This document shows, piece after piece, positions 8,201-8,810 of a stretch of DNA of 8,810 bases (its first letter is position 1; every line of letters begins with the position of its first letter). The stretch is from JANYCO01 sp964437245 (GTDB lineage: Bacteria; Bacteroidota; Bacteroidia; Cytophagales; Cytophagaceae). Where the stretch lies: assembly GCA_964437245.1 (NCBI GenBank), contig CAYTGJ010000176.1, positions 1 to 8,810 of the forward strand. The letters run 5' to 3'. The notes under the pieces are model-generated. The model made no database searches and was not told the DNA's origin. It worked only from the letters and a program-made list of their open reading frames with translations. The position numbers and the translations under genes were made by a program.

Positions 8201-8810
8201 GATATGGGTAATAGTTTCTACGAGGTTTAATTTTTCCAGATAGGCTTTTTCAATCTTTCCGTCAATATCAAACTCTTCAGGATATTTTTTCATATCAATC
8301 TTTCCCACTGCTTCAAGCACCAGGTTAGAATCGTTCACACTGATATTTCCATCAAAAAAACTTTTGGAAAGCGTAGCGTTGGTCACAATATTTCTGTAAT
8401 CGTATGAGTTCAATCCCAGCCGGTCAATGACGGCCTCAAGTTTTAAAGACGCTTTGTCAATCGAAAGCCCTTCTCCCTTTATACTTCCACTCATATCGAT
8501 CTCTTGTACAAAGTCGAACCCAAACAATTTTCCAAGATCAAATTTTTTAGTAGTCAGAGAACCGTCATAAGAAGAACGTTCCTGATCTTTCTCATTAATT
8601 TCAAATCTGATATCGGAAGAGAAACTACCCAAACCGGTATTGAAAGCGCCATTGATCGCAAAAACGCTGACAAGCCCTGTAAATCTTCCCTTGCCGTTCA
8701 TCATTCCAAACTTATTTAGAAAATCGTTGGAGGCGGGGCCTGTATACTGTACCAGATCAGCAGCAGTGGCATTAATTTCTTTCAGGTCAATATCCATCAG
8801 CGTTTCCGAC
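5279..8810 (-). CDS. tamB: TamB-like translocation/assembly module protein (N-terminus outside window)
   Basis: The frame is open to the window edge, with in-frame codons SETL before the Met at 8797, so the gene is partial at its 5' end; 1,176 codons are visible. TamB/AsmA-like proteins are anchored in the inner membrane and reach through the periplasm as a long beta-rich groove. They work with an Omp85 partner (TamA; TamL in Bacteroidota) in outer-membrane protein assembly and in lipid transport. Numbering from Met 8797, most of the protein is repetitive beta-strand-like sequence. The DUF490 domain is in the last third: LRMNFNMEITPEAY (about 800), GHYTISEGWYNF (about 855-866), GSNISWNGD (about 881), and a final LRFAYTALDGRLRISRDG (about 1040-1060). 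The C-terminus ends in a basic stretch KKKKR and a short proline-rich tail VVPPPPDTLNTDTVQ. Full-length relatives are usually about 1,450-1,700 residues, so several hundred residues are missing. The photolyase gene starts directly at its stop. Confidence 0.9.
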   Translation of the reverse strand, partial: SETLMDIDLKEINATAADLVQYTGPASNDFLNKFGMMNGKGRFTGLVSVFAINGAFNTGLGSFSSDIRFEINEKDQERSSYDGSLTTKKFDLGKLFGFDFVQEIDMSGSIKGEGLSIDKASLKLEAVIDRLGLNSYDYRNIVTNATLSKSFFDGNISVNDSNLVLEAVGKIDMKKYPEEFDIDGKIEKAYLEKLNLVETITHISSEFRIDFKGTDIDSIEGTANFSNTQIVSKDKEIAVKSLDLVAERADDGQRSINLVSDIVDATIQGDFEITSLIADASTLYKEFELFYDQDKAQVREYYSKKEKTNRKRYVSDFAINLKNINHLMELYYPGIYIAQNTLVNGEFASGNTARFSVYSSIDSLFYQGNEFYKNTIDLSLSKLVDSSNVLATTYLTSGVQNFKNSFKTERFVFEGYWNQDQIDFSSFLAQTGNTNRLSLNGSLFIEENNKRLSFANSYMDVLDERWILSDSSSIDFSKADLTFNHFRIFNKRQAVMLEGNFSADEGKQASLVVDNFRLKNLNPILNYKLNGVLDGLVKVRNIYKELDLTGNVSVKAFSIDDFVFGDIVGGAEWQEEEKQLHIKMDLMRDEFKAINIAGNIKPPQEDKKEIINLLANFNSADLGFISPILKGVMSDISGSVDGSLKISGSFDDLRLKGEANVEKGKFKIDYLGSTYLFNDKIYFTEDQIRFRNMALTDMNGNKGKINGGIAYDGFRNFLVDIKGDYKNFNVLNISEKEESPFYGTAYATGTFSIFGPFNDLEIRVDAKTEKNTRIYIPLTGSGEVSQKDFISFVEVVDNKKVVKKDSVSNSSLRMNFNMEITPEAYTEIIFDKRSGDIIRGRGEGHLELRYDSRGDLSMFGHYTISEGWYNFTMAGIVNKEFSISKGSNISWNGDLYQGVLDIKARYNQPVSLKPLIADSVLTKRPDMQRLYSTDVILGVKGNLLSPEISMDIDILRYPSDPELAYMITAFETRIKTDEQELNRQVFSLIMLRSFTSSNFNGVSSVGSSTVSELLSAQLSHFLSQADQNLEINVNLKNMDRDALNTFNLRFAYTALDGRLRISRDGTFQNVQNSTQANVSNIAGEWTVEYLLTNDGKLRIKLFNKINNNILISSAGTTNTSAGTSLMHVQSFDNLRDLFGKKKKRENFERGVPMDTILEDTLVVPPPPDTLNTDTVQ

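Noticed and set aside
1..8810. CRISPR arrays, insertion sequences, tRNAs, phage or defence genes
   Set aside because: No repeated spacers, transposase motifs, tRNA-like folds or defence-associated domains were seen on either strand.

Overview
The window looks like an ordinary chromosomal stretch of a member of the Bacteroidota. Three things point there: a TamB-like protein with Bacteroidota-style C-terminal motifs, a DUF2027-Smr fusion and a DUF2279 protein (both seen mainly in this phylum), and a TAnnTTTG-type -7 promoter box in front of the RNase P RNA gene. All genes lie on the minus strand, so transcription runs from high to low coordinates. The sequence is moderately AT-rich. I see no mobile elements, CRISPR arrays, tRNAs or phage genes.

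In transcription order: (1) 8810-5279 is the 3' part of a tamB-like gene for a large envelope-spanning protein; its N-terminus lies outside the window. (2) 5278-3965 is a class I CPD photolyase whose ATG directly follows the tamB stop codon (TAGATG), so the two are probably translated from one mRNA. (3) 3877-2933 is a secreted or membrane-associated DUF2279 protein of unknown function. (4) 2878-1949 is a DUF2027-Smr protein. (5) About 1873-1509 is rnpB, the RNA subunit of RNase P, with a recognisable -7 promoter element just upstream of its mature 5' end. (6) 1451-294 is an NtrC-type response regulator (receiver plus sigma-54 AAA+ domain) that ends without a DNA-binding domain. (7) 281-1 is the start of a CvpA-family membrane protein, cut by the window edge and only 12 bases after the regulator.

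The genes do not form one evident pathway. They cover envelope biogenesis (TamB, DUF2279, CvpA), DNA repair (photolyase), RNA processing (RNase P RNA), possible nucleic-acid transactions (Smr) and sigma-54 control. The most notable point is the response regulator without a helix-turn-helix domain, which also carries GAFTSA in place of the canonical GAFTGA loop. I found no evidence of a new multi-gene system here. No stretch longer than 300 bases lacks a gene; the longest gap without a protein-coding gene (1452-1948) is filled mostly by rnpB.
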